Assembly (NCBI GenBank): GCA_940337035.1
Contig: CALNHX010003631.1
Coordinates: forward strand, 81,262 to 145,261
Direction: 5' to 3'
Source: Agriotes lineatus
Lineage: Eukaryota > Arthropoda > Insecta > Coleoptera > Elateridae
DNA length: 64,000 nucleotides
Positions within the stretch are counted from its first letter, which is position 1. Each line of letters opens with the position of its first letter. Below are positions 34,200 to 46,868 of the stretch, in pieces. The notes under the pieces are model-generated. The model was not told the origin of the DNA, did not search any database, and saw only the letters and a list, made by a program, of their open reading frames with translations. Made by a program: the position numbers and the translations under genes.

Positions 34200-35540
34200 A
34201 TAGAACAAAATGATTTTTCAGCGAAATAAACTATCCTATTATTTCACAAATTTATTTAAAAAAGGCGTTTTACCTGTTTTCAACTCAGGTAAGCACCAGC
34301 CCAGCCGTGTTAAAAAACGTAAAGTTTGAACGTGTATGTGAACAGAATTTTTCAAGATATTTTATCTACTTCCGAGATGAATCACTGTTCTGGGAATTCC
34401 GGCGACGTGGAAGAATGATATTACCTACGAAAACAAGCCCTGCACGGCTTTTCAGATTACATTTTTTCTTATCCTTATTGGTGCAATAAAGAAACCAGGA
34501 GTAGCCGGCCATTGCTGTAGATAGTCGCGGCCGATAATAAATTTCTGCTGCAAACTACACGCAGCCTATACAGAAAACACCAAGCAGTACCTAAACGTAC
34601 AATACGTAAAGTATACGAGGCTCCATGGGGACCAACCAACTCAAAAACGATCATCTGTTGCAGTAGATGGATTGGCCCGTCAACGCCAGGAATTATTCCT
34701 GTTTTATTTTTAGTAGTTCTATTTTACTGTTTTGTGTGGCTATACTCATAGGTACGAAACATACATAAACAAATCAATTGATGCAATCCATCATGAGAAT
34801 AAACCTAGGTTCTATAGTTCCAATAAAGTTAGCAAACGGCGCTGCAGGGAAACTGTAAAGCCCTGTTATAGTAATATTAGACTGTGAGTAATTGAAACAA
34901 AGTGAAAAATTTGCCAATTTCATACGAATCACATATCATGCTAACTGATAATGTTGAATTAAATTGAGGTATTAAAAAATTGAGAAGTTTCATATAAAAT
35001 AACATATAAGCAAAAAAAAATTGTAAAAAGAGAAGCTAAACTGGAAACACATCAACATCAGTTATTATCAAGATTTTGATTTATAACACTGTCTTAGCTA
35101 GAGCACGTTTATTAACAAGGTACACCTGTTAAATGATCCCCATTAGAATTATTAAGATACAACTTCCAGTGTTTCAGCAAATTATAAATTCCGTAGTGGA
35201 AAATCTTAGCAAGTTGTTGTGGGACTAATTCTCCCAAAGCCTGCTACCATCATCGAACTTTAAAAAAAAGTCTTCTCGACACTTTCAACACGTGAAAGTT
35301 GTAACGCCCCGTTTCAATTTCATTTCAATAGCGCGTTATTGCGATTAGCACCTTCTTTCGGACCACCTTATATCTAAATATTACAGCAAAAGAACTCAGG
35401 TTTATCGCAGCAAGCGTCTGCCTTTAGAGATAAACACCTGCAGCTTTCCTGTCGCAGCATGTTAGCGAGCATTCAATTCCGAGTAGGCCGCTGGAAAACA
35501 GAATCGCTCGATTAGTATTGATTTTTCACGAAGCACACCT
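34200..35540. other. No gene seen
   Basis: AT-rich; the short frame at 34307-34489 has no motif. Confidence 0.3.
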
Positions 35541-35559
35541 TGCGGATCTAACTGTTGGG

Positions 35560-35810
35560 TAGGCTGAAGCCGTACTTGCTTTTAAACAAACGAAAGCCGC
35601 TAGTGCGTTGGTTCTTCGCAAATGGGCGCAGACAGCTTGGTAAGAATGCTCATTTAATTCCGATATTTAGGCTGGCTCTCCTGCGTCTTCCAATAAACGA
35701 AAACCGCCGCGGCGATGTTTTCTGCACAATCGGCCGTGAACACCGTTGGTAAGAATGCTTCTTCTAGCTCAATTTCGCATACTAATTTCAATATCTAGGC
35801 CGGCCATGAA
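35560..35810 (+). repeat. 109-bp imperfect tandem duplication
   Basis: AAACGAAAGCCGC...TTGGTAAGAATGCT (from about 35586) and AAACGAAAACCGCC...TTGGTAAGAATGCT (from about 35695) align with TTGGTAAGAATGCT at 35637 and 35746, a period of 109 bases. The second copy continues into AATATCTAGGCCGGC, matching GATATTTAGGCTGGC of the first. GC-mixed, function unknown. Confidence 0.5.
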
Positions 35811-36392
35811 GCTATCATGAGGCCTATTCGGTCTCCCGATTTTGCTTCTACACGTTAGCCAGAATACCGTGCCGCCTCTTGTTCGCTGTCTTCTTAACAG
35901 TGGCGACCTTGGGATTCTAAGAATCATGCAGCGAATTCCGGCTTAGAAGTCGTCTTGGATAAGATGCAACGCACAAGAATCTCCCCTGCCGATCGCTGGA
36001 TAATTGCAACTTCTCAGCGTTTTCTTGAACGAGAAAGGCAAAGGCCGCCAATATATCAGTTCTTACTAAAGCCTTAGAAACTCAAACTGAAGCGTGTTTA
36101 ATCACTCTTTTGATTCAATTCTTTATTAACGCTAAAGAGCGAGAATTTAATTGTTTCTAAATTGCTGAAATAATCATGTACCTGTATCTCAAATAAGCGG
36201 TCTCCTTTGGGCAGTGTGCATTTATGTCAATTGCGATAGCGCAGGTGGTTATCCTGAAGTTGTACTTTAAGGTATAATTAGCAATTTGTGACTTGAATAC
36301 TTGAAAGTTAATTCCTATTTGTGGTTTATTAATTCATTTGATAGGCAGTGGTCCTACAAACTTAAATTGCTGTCACTTAGCCTAACGGCTTA

Positions 36393-36740
36393 TACAGTGT
36401 GTCTGCTTAAGTTCGCACCATATGGAAAACTTTTTTATTATTAATTTTACGAAAAAAAGTTATTCTTTATAAAAAGTTCTGCATGGTCCAAAACTTAAAA
36501 TTCAATAATCATATACCAATTTTTTTGAGCCGTATACGAGTAACGTCAAAAAATATGAATTCTGCTCAAGAGTAAAGTACCTTTATTTGTGAGAATATCG
36601 AAAATTGTTATTAAGAAAAGTTGATTAGAATCGAAAACTACGTTCAAATATCCAATTACACCTATCTACGATGTAAATCAGGTTTTGTTATTTTTCACAT
36701 TTTTTTAAAGTTGTTTCATGTGGAAATAGCTATTTTTGTA
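36393..36740 (+). mobile_element. TIR-like left end of an unknown TA-inserting element
   Basis: TATACAGTGTGTCTGCTTAAG at about 36392 has the TA-CAGTGTG form of a Tc1/mariner end. The AT-rich body that follows has no frame of note. No right end was found, so the length is unknown. Confidence 0.3.
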
Positions 36741-36744
36741 TTAA

Positions 36745-36849
36745 GGGCGTGAAGGAGGCGATTTTGGCCCGCGGCGGAATTATAAGCCAGAGGCCCGAAG
36801 GGCCGAAGGATTATAAAACGCCAAAGGGCTAAAATCGCCGTTCACGCCC
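36745..36849. repeat. GC-rich dyad with nested palindrome
   Basis: GGGCGTGAAGGAGGCGATTTTGG pairs with ...AAAATCGCCGTTCACGCCC. In the loop lies GGCCCGAAGGGCC, itself palindromic. It stands out sharply from AT-rich neighbours and is followed by the doublet at 36964. Related GGCCCGAAGGGC occurs at 23713. Confidence 0.65.
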
Positions 36850-36963
36850 GAAATGCAAACAAGATTTTTTGTAAAATCCACCATAAAGCTTTGAAAAATA
36901 AATGGCACGATTCGTTCTCAAAAAGCAAATTGTTGTTGGTTGCCAATGTGATGCTGGTTTTTT

Positions 36964-37056
36964 AGGCCTTAGGGCGCAAAAGGCATTATTTACGCCCGCA
37001 AATTATTTTTAGGCCTTAGGGCGCAAACGGCACTATTTACGCCCGCAAATTAATGC
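36964..37056 (+). repeat. 47-bp direct repeat, 2 copies
   Basis: AGGCCTTAGGGCGCAAA(A/C)GGCA(T/C)TATTTACGCCCGCAAATTA occurs at 36964 and 37011. Each unit contains GGGCG...CGCCC, so each can fold. It probably forms one element with the dyad at 36745. Confidence 0.75.
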
Positions 37057-37228
37057 ACAAATGACCATATTTTAGTACGATTTTACAAAAACTTTATTTT
37101 TGACAATATCGGAAACTTTTTTCAGTTATCTCTTTATTCGTCAAAACTTTGATAACCTTTACGTCTCGTAACCTCTATGTTGCATTATTTTGATGATTTT
37201 CCTGAAATGCTTCCATGAACCGATAATA

Positions 37229-37492
37229 CAGCGTGAGTACTAAAAAGTAGAGAAAGAACGGGAAATTGTGAATTATATCCTAGTAATGTTTTGCTGTTAT
37301 GTTTCTCGCAAGTGTATCACCCCAACTTTCTGGTTACATGTCATTGGTGGCACTGTGTCAAAATTGACGCGGAAACTAACCCGCTAACCTCGAATTTGAC
37401 ATAGACTTGCAGTGTCACCAATGACATGTAACCAGAAAGTTGGGGTAATTCAAAATTACCCGCTCTTTCCCCACCTTTTAGTACTGACGCTG
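37229..37492. mobile_element. TA-flanked hairpin MITE, related core to 6792 element
   Basis: Ends CAGCGTGAGTACTAAAA and TTTTAGTACTGACGCTG with TA on both sides (37227-37228, 37493-37494). An inner long stem pairs CCCCAACTTTCTGGTTACAT with its complement, including ACATGTCATTGGTG. The centre contains TCGAATTTGACATAGA (37390-37405), identical to a 16-base piece of the MITE at 6792. Confidence 0.8.
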
Positions 37493-37499
37493 TACAAAT

Positions 37500-40400
37500 G
37501 ACAATGGTTTTTTACATTTAGTACATAAAATATTTATTTGTGTAGCTAGAATGTATCAAATGTTTTTTTACTCGCCACCGGTTCCTCAAAAATCTCCCAT
37601 TTTTTAAAGCAAAAGTAGCATTTCGCATTCGAGACACACATTTTTTTTTCGAAAACGGCATTAATATTGAAAAAATATAAGTATAGAACTGTCAACATGA
37701 ATTTATATGACAGTTCATAAATAATTATAAAATGTACTTCACTGTGACACTGGAACTCTCAATTTACATATTGTAAAAAACTAATTAACTATAGTACATA
37801 TTTATGTCTGGTAAATATCGCGTTTGAAGATTTGGAAGTTTGGTATAGATTATGGATTTTTAGTCTATTTATTAAGACTGAATACTTGTAAATGGTTGTA
37901 ATAGGCAGTGTCTCTGGACCCACGTGAGTAACTTGCAATGCCATTCTCATTATTACATTATTTGGATTATTCGGTAACCTACGTGTGATATCTCGTACTG
38001 CATTGGCTTATCACTTAATCAGGCGCTTTCTGTTGGATTTTGTTTATCTTCTCTAATTCGCGAAGTTGTTCATTTGTCGCCGTGAGTCCAAGCGCGCTCG
38101 CTTAGTAACTTCCTTAAACAGTCAGACTTTCTAGGGTTACTTCATCCCACTGTGGTGGTGAAATCGCTTATTGGTTTTGTTTACTTGTTCAATCGAACGA
38201 GTTTGTACTGAACTCGTCTTTTATACAGGATTTGTAATTGAGTGGTTGCTGTATCTGTTATATTTTTCCCAATCATTACAGTTGGTTAAATGGAATCTGG
38301 GAAATACACTATCTGGTAAAGTTACTGAAGATAGCGGTTCTTATGGAGAGTTCTGCCGTAAAACACATGCTGTTATTCTTACTCATTTTCAGCTGGTTTC
38401 AATAGTTTTTTATAAGTCTTTATTACTTTACCTAGGTTTGAAGATAAAACACTAAGCCGAATTACACCTGCGGTAAGTTTTCACAGGATACATTCCACCT
38501 TTGTGCGCTAATTGCGTCAAGCTATTTCACGGCTTTTCTTTGTGTTTGGGTTTTATGGATTTACGCGATTTGAGTGTCTGGATTGTGAGAATGCATTTCT
38601 AGATTTGAGTTCCTAGTTGCGATTTTGGCTTCCCTTTTGGACGTTTTTTAGAAAGCTGAATTCAACAGATAGCCATAACCTTGCTTTAATCTAATTAAAT
38701 ATTTGACGCAGTTCTAAATGTATTAGCGTGAATAAGTTTGTGAGGTTACGATATTTAAATTTTCCTGTTTATGTCGGATTTACCATTTATTGATATATTG
38801 ATTTCTTAGTGATTTATATGTGTAATTTCGTGGTACCGTGTGCGTAAGTTTACTTTTGATATTAAAATATATAGTTATGCTGTGAACGCTACGTGTACGC
38901 GTCATGCGTTTGGTATTGGGTTGGCTTCAATTACTTACGTTTAAATATCTTATTTCGATACGAAATTACGAATTATACTATTTGTCTGTGTTTATTGGTA
39001 ATAAATATCACGTTAATTGCGCCGTATTTATGTCTTTTTCTTTCTATAACAGGTTACCAAAGAGCACGCACCTAATAAATTTATTTTTGAGATATGTCCC
39101 TTCAACTTAGATTCGCGAGCTGTTAAACAAACAAGTTAGTGGCGCCCTTATTTGGTTTTGATCATTTTAGTGTTGGCCCGTTGAAAGATATTTTGGGCAT
39201 TCACAGCTGGCTATGCTACTTACATTGAAGTTTGCAAGATTATCATTAGTTTTTCCTGTAATTCCGACTATTAGAGCATTCAGCTGTCACAGTATATTAG
39301 ACTACTAGAGCATTAAACTTAAATTTCTCATATGATTTTATGTCACAACTTTTTTACATGAAGATTGGCCATACGTTCCTACAATTTAGCTGTTCAGAAT
39401 TACTTTGTTGTGTTTAAACGAGGTTTATATTTGAGAATATAGTTGCCAAATGCATGTAGGTTAGAAAACATGACACAACACCTTCATACGCAAAGTTGCC
39501 ATATTTAAGCAGAATGAACTTTAGTAATTGTTATGTTTGTATCCAGTCAGTGTCGGGTAATTGAAGACATTTTTAATTAATAACATGGACAGTCTTACAA
39601 TATTTTAGATTTTAAATACTTCTCCACACAGTAAGTTTGTTGGAGGTGACACAATATACAGGTTATACAACAAAATCAAAAATACGGTTCATATGTAACT
39701 AACAAAAATTCAAGACCAACCTTCATGCAAAAAAGGTGTAAACCTAGCATAAGTGGTATACTTTTTATGTTGCATAATACAGCAATCTAAATGTACAGTT
39801 GAAACATATTGTAACAAGCATACCTACTATTTCCATTAAATAACCAAAATGTGTTACACGGAAAAAATACAAGAACAAGTGATAAAAATTTCAAATAGAA
39901 TAACACGAAAAACCAGCTAATCCCAACAGCAACTAATCAACTGCGACAAAAACAAATTGTATTCAATGCAAGTTATGCCATCAAATCCTTGGCGAATAAT
40001 CAAATTATTAGCTCTGCTGCATCGAAATGAATGCATGGCGGGAGCAAATAGCCAATCGTCTAAAAGAGCACTGACCTATGCTGAACATTCTCTACTTTTT
40101 GATTGCAAGCATCGGCAAACCTGTTTTAACTTTTTCTGGTGTTTTGTCTTGCTCGCAGGATCTATCGAATATGCTTGAGCAAGAACCTATGCCTACAACC
40201 GGTCTGCAAGCATCTGATAAACTTAAGTGCCTTTCACCGAATACGCGACCATATATAATCGCAAAGACTGTCTGAAGGTCGTCAATAGCGAAGGTGTTTA
40301 ATAATAACTGCTGTGCTCGTATTTTCTCATGTTTACAGCCTGCACGTACCGTATTTGTTCGTAATTCCTTGCCATTTCCGATGCCACCGTTACAAAATAA

Positions 40401-40530
40401 AGTTTGTCGTATCCAATTTCACAATTTCAAATTGTCATATTATTCAGTGGTGAATTGGGGCCCGGTTTAATCTTTACTACTCAATTATTTCTTTTAGCCC
40501 GAGATGTTACCTAAGATTATTTAAAGAATG
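37500..40530. other. No gene seen
   Basis: AT- and T-rich. Frames at 38171-38455, 38893-39110 and 39957-40275 show no domains. A splice-acceptor-like TTTTGTCTTGCTCGCAG ends near 40159, but I cannot build a gene from it. Confidence 0.3.
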
Positions 40531-40689
40531 CTACATACTGTTATAATTGACTATGTTATAGTGGTCCTTATGTATGTAAATGGTTTTATGTTATAACAAT
40601 ATTTATTATGCTTTAGCTATTACGTCTGACTTTTATTATACTTTAGTTTATTTTCAATCAATTCTCTTTTAAAATGAATTTAAGTAACT

Positions 40690-42110
40690 CATTTACCCCT
40701 TTATAAATTATGAATTATCAATATTATTAAATATCTCTAGCTCCGGTAGAAAACATTTACTCTTAAAAAATACAGGTCGGATCCACGTATAATCAATACT
40801 GCTTTTATTCCTGAAAATTCGTTTTTTAATTGCGTTACAATTGGCACGTCTGTCAATGTCACTTCAAATTATGCAAGTGCAAAATCAATTAGAAATACCT
40901 TTTCGTTACATTACTTGTCATTCAACAAATATTAAATAGTAAGTACTCCCTTTTTATAATTCCCTCACTTCGCTCTTTCTATGTTTTACTTTCAGTTTAT
41001 TAGATAAATACCTGTAGCCTGTCACCTGTCTATGGACCTCGATATGCTCCTTTACCAAGCCAAATGCATCCGGTAACCTCACAGAAATCTCCCAACGTCC
41101 AGAAAAATCCCAGCACGAACACTACCAACCACCAGGAACCGCAAAGACTTCCCAGCGAAACACGACAAGGCATCTACCACTTCTCCAACAGAACTGCCGA
41201 AAGTCATCAGAAGCAAACACCTTCCACGTCTTCCTTCCAAAATTCACAAGCCGTTGACAACCTAATACCACAAACCTCGACTAGATGCAAGTTACAAGAT
41301 GTATCTTCAATAACAAGCTTGGCGAAGTACAATTCCAGTAGATGAAAAACCTTTTATCTATATCATAAGACATTCACTCTGCTAACAAACTCTATGTAAA
41401 CCACTTCCACTAAAACCAGCCCCTGCTATCCAATTCAAATGATGTAATTAATTGACAACAAATAAACTTAGTTCTGCATCCAATTCCAGAAATTGCTGTT
41501 TTACATATGGCACTATCACCATATGCAAACTTTTCTTGAACATCACTACATATTCAAATCTTTTAAAATTTCATTTTTAACTCTTCTTGCAAATTTTATT
41601 ATAATGCACAACCCTTTACATACCAAACAGATTAAAAATCTTTTTATAAAGGATTTATTTTAGAAAATGATACGCTTACAAACGAATTAGGTACATTTTT
41701 TCAGTCCAAAATCATTTTACATTCTAATAATAAATAATACCTCCTTAGTGATATTGTTTAGCATATAATCCAAGTCCAACACTCTATATAATCTGTATCA
41801 TATTTATTTAACACCCACTATTTTGAATAATATTTCGCGAATAGGTATTTGATATTAATCCTCCACTTTATTTCAGATAATAATTAAATTATGTTAGAAC
41901 CTTTCTGTTTCTTATATGGCACTATTTAATTGAATTTCAATTCTATTTAATTTCTTTATCAAATACATATTAACAAATTTTATATCCTTCAAATAAATTC
42001 ATCTTTGTAATTTAATACTGTATTCTTTTAACCTTTTTAATCTGATATCAACCCTTACACTAAAAACCATTACAATACTTTTATACTATAGTTCATAGGT
42101 TACAACCATC
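40690..42110 (+). repeat. 1.3-kb exon-like repeat family E, copy A
   Basis: Begins near TAGCTCCGGTAGA (40738) and contains AAATAG-GTAAGT-like TAGTAAGTACT with a donor-type GT at 40939, a pyrimidine tract ending TTTCAG at 40995, a C/A-rich segment and AATAAA at 41461, 466 bases after the acceptor-like site. Then an AT-rich part with TTTCTGTTTCTTATATGGC near 41905 matches copies B (51740) and C (53685). A frame at 41064-41345 (S/T/N/Q-rich) is not kept in frame in the other copies: the shared GAAGTACAAT near its end falls in a different frame in copy B. I therefore read it as non-coding. Confidence 0.7.
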
Positions 42111-42384
42111 TTGTACCAATTATGTTTTTGATAAATTTATTTGCAATACTAATCACGCCATGAAATCATATAATGAAGTCTAACACACTTGAGTTTAAAA
42201 AGACAAAACATTCACAAATTACAATAAATTCTCAAACATAGTCTCGCGTTAATTAGCCGGTATTGTTATATTCTGCCATCATCAGCTCTAATGCCATTTT
42301 GTAGTTTTTCATATCATAGGTATATGATTTTCTCTGGTGGTCACAAGAATTTAAAAAACTATAGCAAATATGTACAGATAGTGA

Positions 42385-42450
42385 TGTAAATTACCCGGGT
42401 ATTTATTTTTAGGGGTAAATATCCGGAGTATTTACCCGGGTATTTATACA
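42385..42450 (+). repeat. Short repeated ACCCGGGTATTTAT motif
   Basis: TACCCGGGTATTTAT occurs at about 42393 and 42431, with GGGTAAATATCCGGAGTATT between them. Such short nested palindromes often lie at ends of hAT-like elements, but no partner was found. Confidence 0.4.
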
Positions 42451-42603
42451 CTCATTTACAAATATTATAAAGCTAATCTAATCAGTATAATTGATTGGTA
42501 AGTGAAGATGCTCTACTCGAATTTTATAAAAATGTTCAAGAAAATAGCTGAACTGAGAACATTTACTGCTCAAAATTCCGATGAAGCCATAACTACAAAG
42601 CTT

Positions 42604-43075
42604 GCTTAAAATTGTACGGAACATGGCAATACCATGAGTTGGAAAAGGTTCAAATACTATTTGCCATAAGAGTAACCTAAATTGAAAATGCAATAAATAC
42701 TTTGGTAGCTAGGCAACAAGTAGCTATTGTACCTACTTGTGGCCTAGCTACCAAAGTAATTATTGCATTTTTTATTTCGATTACTCTTATGGCCTTATGA
42801 ACCTTTTCCAACTCATGGAATTGCCATGTTTTGTACAATTTTAGGCAACCTGTATATAACAGCAATGAGATAGCATGAATAAAAAAAAAGAATTCAATGA
42901 TTGAATAAGAAAGAGATGAACATAGAAACAAATATTTGAGTAGACTTGACGCTCATTTTAATTATGGCATATGTCAACAAAATATGTCTACTAAAATAAT
43001 TTTTTTGTACGGTTATCTCTTTCTTACTCAAGTATTATGTGCTTTTGTTCATGCTATCTCATTGATGTTGCATAC
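42604..43075 (-). mobile_element. Double-hairpin element, copy 2
   Basis: Unit B (42604-42848; AAATTGTACGGAACATGGCA ... CATGTTTTGTACAATTTT) is followed by unit A (42849-43075; TATATAACAGCAATGAGATA ... ATCTCATTGATGTTGCATA). The order is reversed relative to 24789-25262, as expected for the same element in the opposite orientation, and the internal non-palindromic piece CATAATTAAAATGAGCGTCA appears here only as its complement. The frame at 42677-42931 (minus) is a by-product of the palindrome. Confidence 0.8.
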
Positions 43076-43217
43076 TTATGGTCCCATTGGTATACAGCAT
43101 TGTTTATATTATTTTGTGATATTCTTTGCCTTATTAAGACTGTTTTGTAATATGTGTATAAGTATATATTAATATTAATGTTAATAAATATAAGGATTAT
43201 TTCTTCAAGCTAATGTT

Positions 43218-43470
43218 CATTTTTCAAAAACAGAGGTAAAGCGTTTGAGCCTAAAGTCTGCAGGTAGTGAATTTAAATCTCAAGCCCGGACATTGATTTT
43301 TTCTTCGTTCTTCGGTCACCTTCGGTGGTTGTGACCCCTGTGAAAGGGCATACTCCCCTTAAGTACAACTGGTTAAGCTAGCATACCCGAGCTGCAACCG
43401 AAGAGGGCTGATAAAACTACACGTTGTGTAATTGAACAGTCTGAGAGGAAAAGAGAAAGAAGACGAAGTA
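43218..43470 (+). mobile_element. tRNA-derived SINE, copy 1
   Basis: GAGGTAAAGCGTTTGAGCC resembles an A box and, about 40 bases on, GTGAATTTAAATCTC a decayed B box, at the spacing of a tRNA-type pol III promoter. A related head, GAGGTTAAAGCGTCTGG ... GAATTCGAATCC, is on the minus strand at 58250-58190. The body contains the small dyad TCACCTTCGGTGGTTGTGA. No clear tail, so the end is approximate. Confidence 0.45.
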
Positions 43471-43479
43471 ATCTATAAT

Positions 43480-45390
43480 GGTTGCAAACAAATGCCAATC
43501 GCAATTATTAAGTTTATTTTCACGCTATTGGGAATCTATGTCTATTTACTGATTTAACAATGAAACTAGGCATAGTTATTGGTTATATTGGACACAATCA
43601 AAATTTTAAATTATATTATTTTAATCGCCCGTAGCCGTCTTTGTATACATATTACAGAAACAGGATGTGCAAAAAATTATGACAAATTTGAGGAAAAATT
43701 AGATACTAGTGAAGCTGTAATATGTGTATTAACAATAATAACAATTACAAACATTTACAAAACTGTGTATTAAGTATAGTTTTGACTTACTATTTCCGGT
43801 CTTTATGTGTAAAGCCGTGTTCTGACGGTTAAAATTGATGTTCACACATTTCAACGTGAATTGAATCAACTCTCACTGTCAGTATTAGAAGGGCGCCGAA
43901 TGAAATTGTCCGTGCAAGAGTGCGTGTTGTTTTTTTTAAAGAGAGTGGGTCCAGCAAAATATACTAATATTGGCTAATAACTAAATATTCTGTGTATGGG
44001 TTAAGAAATGGATTTTTAAGAATCCATCTTTATCTGTAGCTTTCCAATGGTTCCAGAGATATAATTCTAAAATTTTGTGATCTTTTAAGAAGTGGAATTT
44101 CTTCGTAATAACAAAACTTAACTAGTATTAAATACTTCGCTCACGATTTTTTGTTGTACTACAACGCCTCTCTCGCATTTAAAAATTATTGTGATGGACA
44201 ACCAACCACATGATACTAAATGTAAAAATCGTCGAGCAACCTTTATTACCGCCGCTGCTAGAAATTCTTCTTGAAATGTTACCTACAAGTTCGTAAGCTC
44301 CTGAAGTTAACTCGCAAACTGTGCGGATTTTCTGGAACTCGCACTTTTTAATTTTTTATATTTGGCTAAAAACTCAATATCATTAATTTTTTCAGCATTT
44401 GGGAAAATTCTCAGTACTATTATGACTTTGACGCAATATGTTGATGGAAATGGCATTTTTACGACCCAGGCGCAACATGTAAAACATATTACTCAACTAC
44501 AATTGCGATTCTTAAGAAGAGAAAATGATTACGCGGTTGCTAAAAACCTTTGAAATACAAATGCGTGAATTGTCATTAAAAATGTGGAGAAGTCAAAAAG
44601 CTCTCGTAATGCCATCGTTATGCAGTGGCGGCTTGTGAAGGATTTTGATGGTAAAGCCAACCACACAGCGTAAAATGCACTTTCCATCCCTTTACAGGCA
44701 AAGGCAGATTCCGAATCCCGAGATTTAAGTATTTCGCATATGGACCGGTAAAAGTTAGCACCAGTGTTATCAAACTTGACAGACTAATAAAAGATGACGA
44801 ACTAAATCGAATATCTCTCTTTAATTTTTCGTTTAAATGCATAATTCGACAAAAAATTTGATCTCCACTGTTTGAGATACAGAAATGTATGCGTGATTAA
44901 CGTATATTATTTCTAGATGTGCAACAATTTACCAGTAGATTATGAGTGTAATATAATGGAACATAGCATAATTATTGCCGTGATTATTTTACGAAAACAC
45001 CTTCTCTTCAGTCGGAATTATACATACGGCTTTCTGAATATACTCCTCGGACCCGGCCCTTCTTCATTTGAATTCGATGAAGTCAGCGTACGTGCAAAAA
45101 TTATAATCAGAAACTTGACACGCGTGTTATCGCAGGAGCCAGGTCAGACTGAGATTGCTTAAAGCTTGAGTCTAGACTAAAATAACTCGCACTGAAACTG
45201 AATGTTAAAATATCCGAACTGTCGAAAATCTGAGAGTCCCTTCGATCTGGCTCCAATACGTCCGTGAAAGCAGGCGGTGCTTACCGTGCAGTTCATATTC
45301 ACGAAATAAAAATTACACGTGCTTTGTTAAAGTTTTAAAATGAAAAGGATTATGAAAAATAAGTTTCTTTCAACATAAAAAATGACTGAT
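43480..45390. other. No gene seen
   Basis: Frames at 43579-43773, 44362-44553, 44618-44842 and 44917-45162 show no motif. No repeat recognised. Confidence 0.3.
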
Positions 45391-45484
45391 TTGTTATAGT
45401 ACAGCTATGGCTCCTTGGCTCGTATAGCGAGCCGCCAATATGAAAACCACTTAATCCAGTGTTGGCTTCCAACATGTCAATCGC

Positions 45485-45610
45485 TAATCATATTCCCCAG
45501 GCTTAGCTCCTAGCGACTACTTTTTGTTTCGTAATCTGATAACAATGTTGATAATATATTTTCCAATGAAAATTAGATCATGCCTATTCAACGGCTCAAC
45601 ATCCTTCAAG
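45485..45610 (+). pseudogene. Mariner transposase fragment with YSPGLAPSDYFLF
   Basis: Seen: YSPGLAPSDYFLFRNL at 45491-45540. Known: this is the last catalytic block of mariner transposases (normally 'YSPDLAPSDYxLFRxL'; the D of PSD completes the DD34D triad). Neighbouring sequence is too decayed to align and no inverted repeats are seen. It is a third, separate mariner remnant in the window. Confidence 0.7.
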
Positions 45611-45719
45611 ACTATTAAAATTATAATAAAAAATATTGACCTACGACTAAATTCATCTTTGGCACTGTCTGATGTTAATATCCAGATCGAGCCTGTAACA
45701 ATCGCTTCGCATTAAAATT

Positions 45720-46860
45720 AAAGGACGCAACGCCGCCCTGCTACATCATATTTATTCAGCTCTTAATTCACAAGATCGCCAGTAACCATTAATTTGTAGT
45801 GACTATGAGTCCCTTCAACTTTAAACCGCGACGAGAAATTTACCAATCTCGTCTCGCCTTAAAAAGTCGGGGCGGGAAAATTCCAAGATTTGGTTATTTC
45901 CTCTTACGACTGTATGTATGACGTACCGAATATTCGATACACGACGAAAATTCCAGATCTTTAAAGTAACTAAGATTGGCGTTCGTAAACTACAAAATCT
46001 GCTAAGTAAAAAATAGTCGAGTTTGAAAGGGTTCCGATGAAAGAGCGGGCGAACAAGGCTATGAGCAAACTTGCATCTCATGATCAAACACCAGGCTAGG
46101 AATGGAAAATAACATCTCATTATATCGAATGAAAGTCACATTATACACGACTAAGTGGAATGCAATTTAGAAGATAAATACTACATAAAATTGCAAAGTA
46201 GGGTCTGTCCGGCGTCCGTGAAAATAGAAATTATAAAATAAAATACTTTTGCTTAAGTAATTACTAGCACCCTACGAAATTCCTTCGATTAAATTGCAAT
46301 TACGGTAGTTACATCGACAATAAAAAATTCCTACTCGTATAAGAGAACGGACGACACTTTCTCTTATTTATTACAATAATCGTCAAAAGAGTTAAACAAG
46401 ACATAATGACGCCTTGTTAACAAATATGATTAATTCATGACGTGATTCCCGTAATTAAATCCAATCTACTGGCATGAAACATGGTATAGTAAACAGCACG
46501 ACCAATTGGCAGCGCCTCAGGCTGCAAATATAATACTAAGCACTTGTCGAACGCGTTAATCCTCTTGTTCAGTGCCAACTCGGGTGAGCCAGTAATGGGC
46601 AGTATTTAAGAATATTTTACGAAAAATTTAAAACCCAAACTTTTAAATAAAACACTGACTAAACTTATACATTTATATTTAAACAATAAAAAATATGTAC
46701 TACATACAGACGCACCAAGTTTGTTTATAAATCAATTTGTAAAATAATCAAATTGAATTAGAAATATCACATTTATTGCCTACCATTTATTTAATTTAAT
46801 TTATAATACTACATAAGTTACAAAATATCGACTAAACACTTACAAGCTAGTACTATAAAA
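45720..46860. other. No gene seen
   Basis: The minus-strand frame at 45821-46120 has no motif. A GC-mixed part at 46430-46600 is non-repetitive in appearance. The 3' flank of the transposase below 46868 should contain an element end, but I could not identify an inverted repeat. Confidence 0.3.
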
Positions 46861-46868
46861 AAAGTAAA

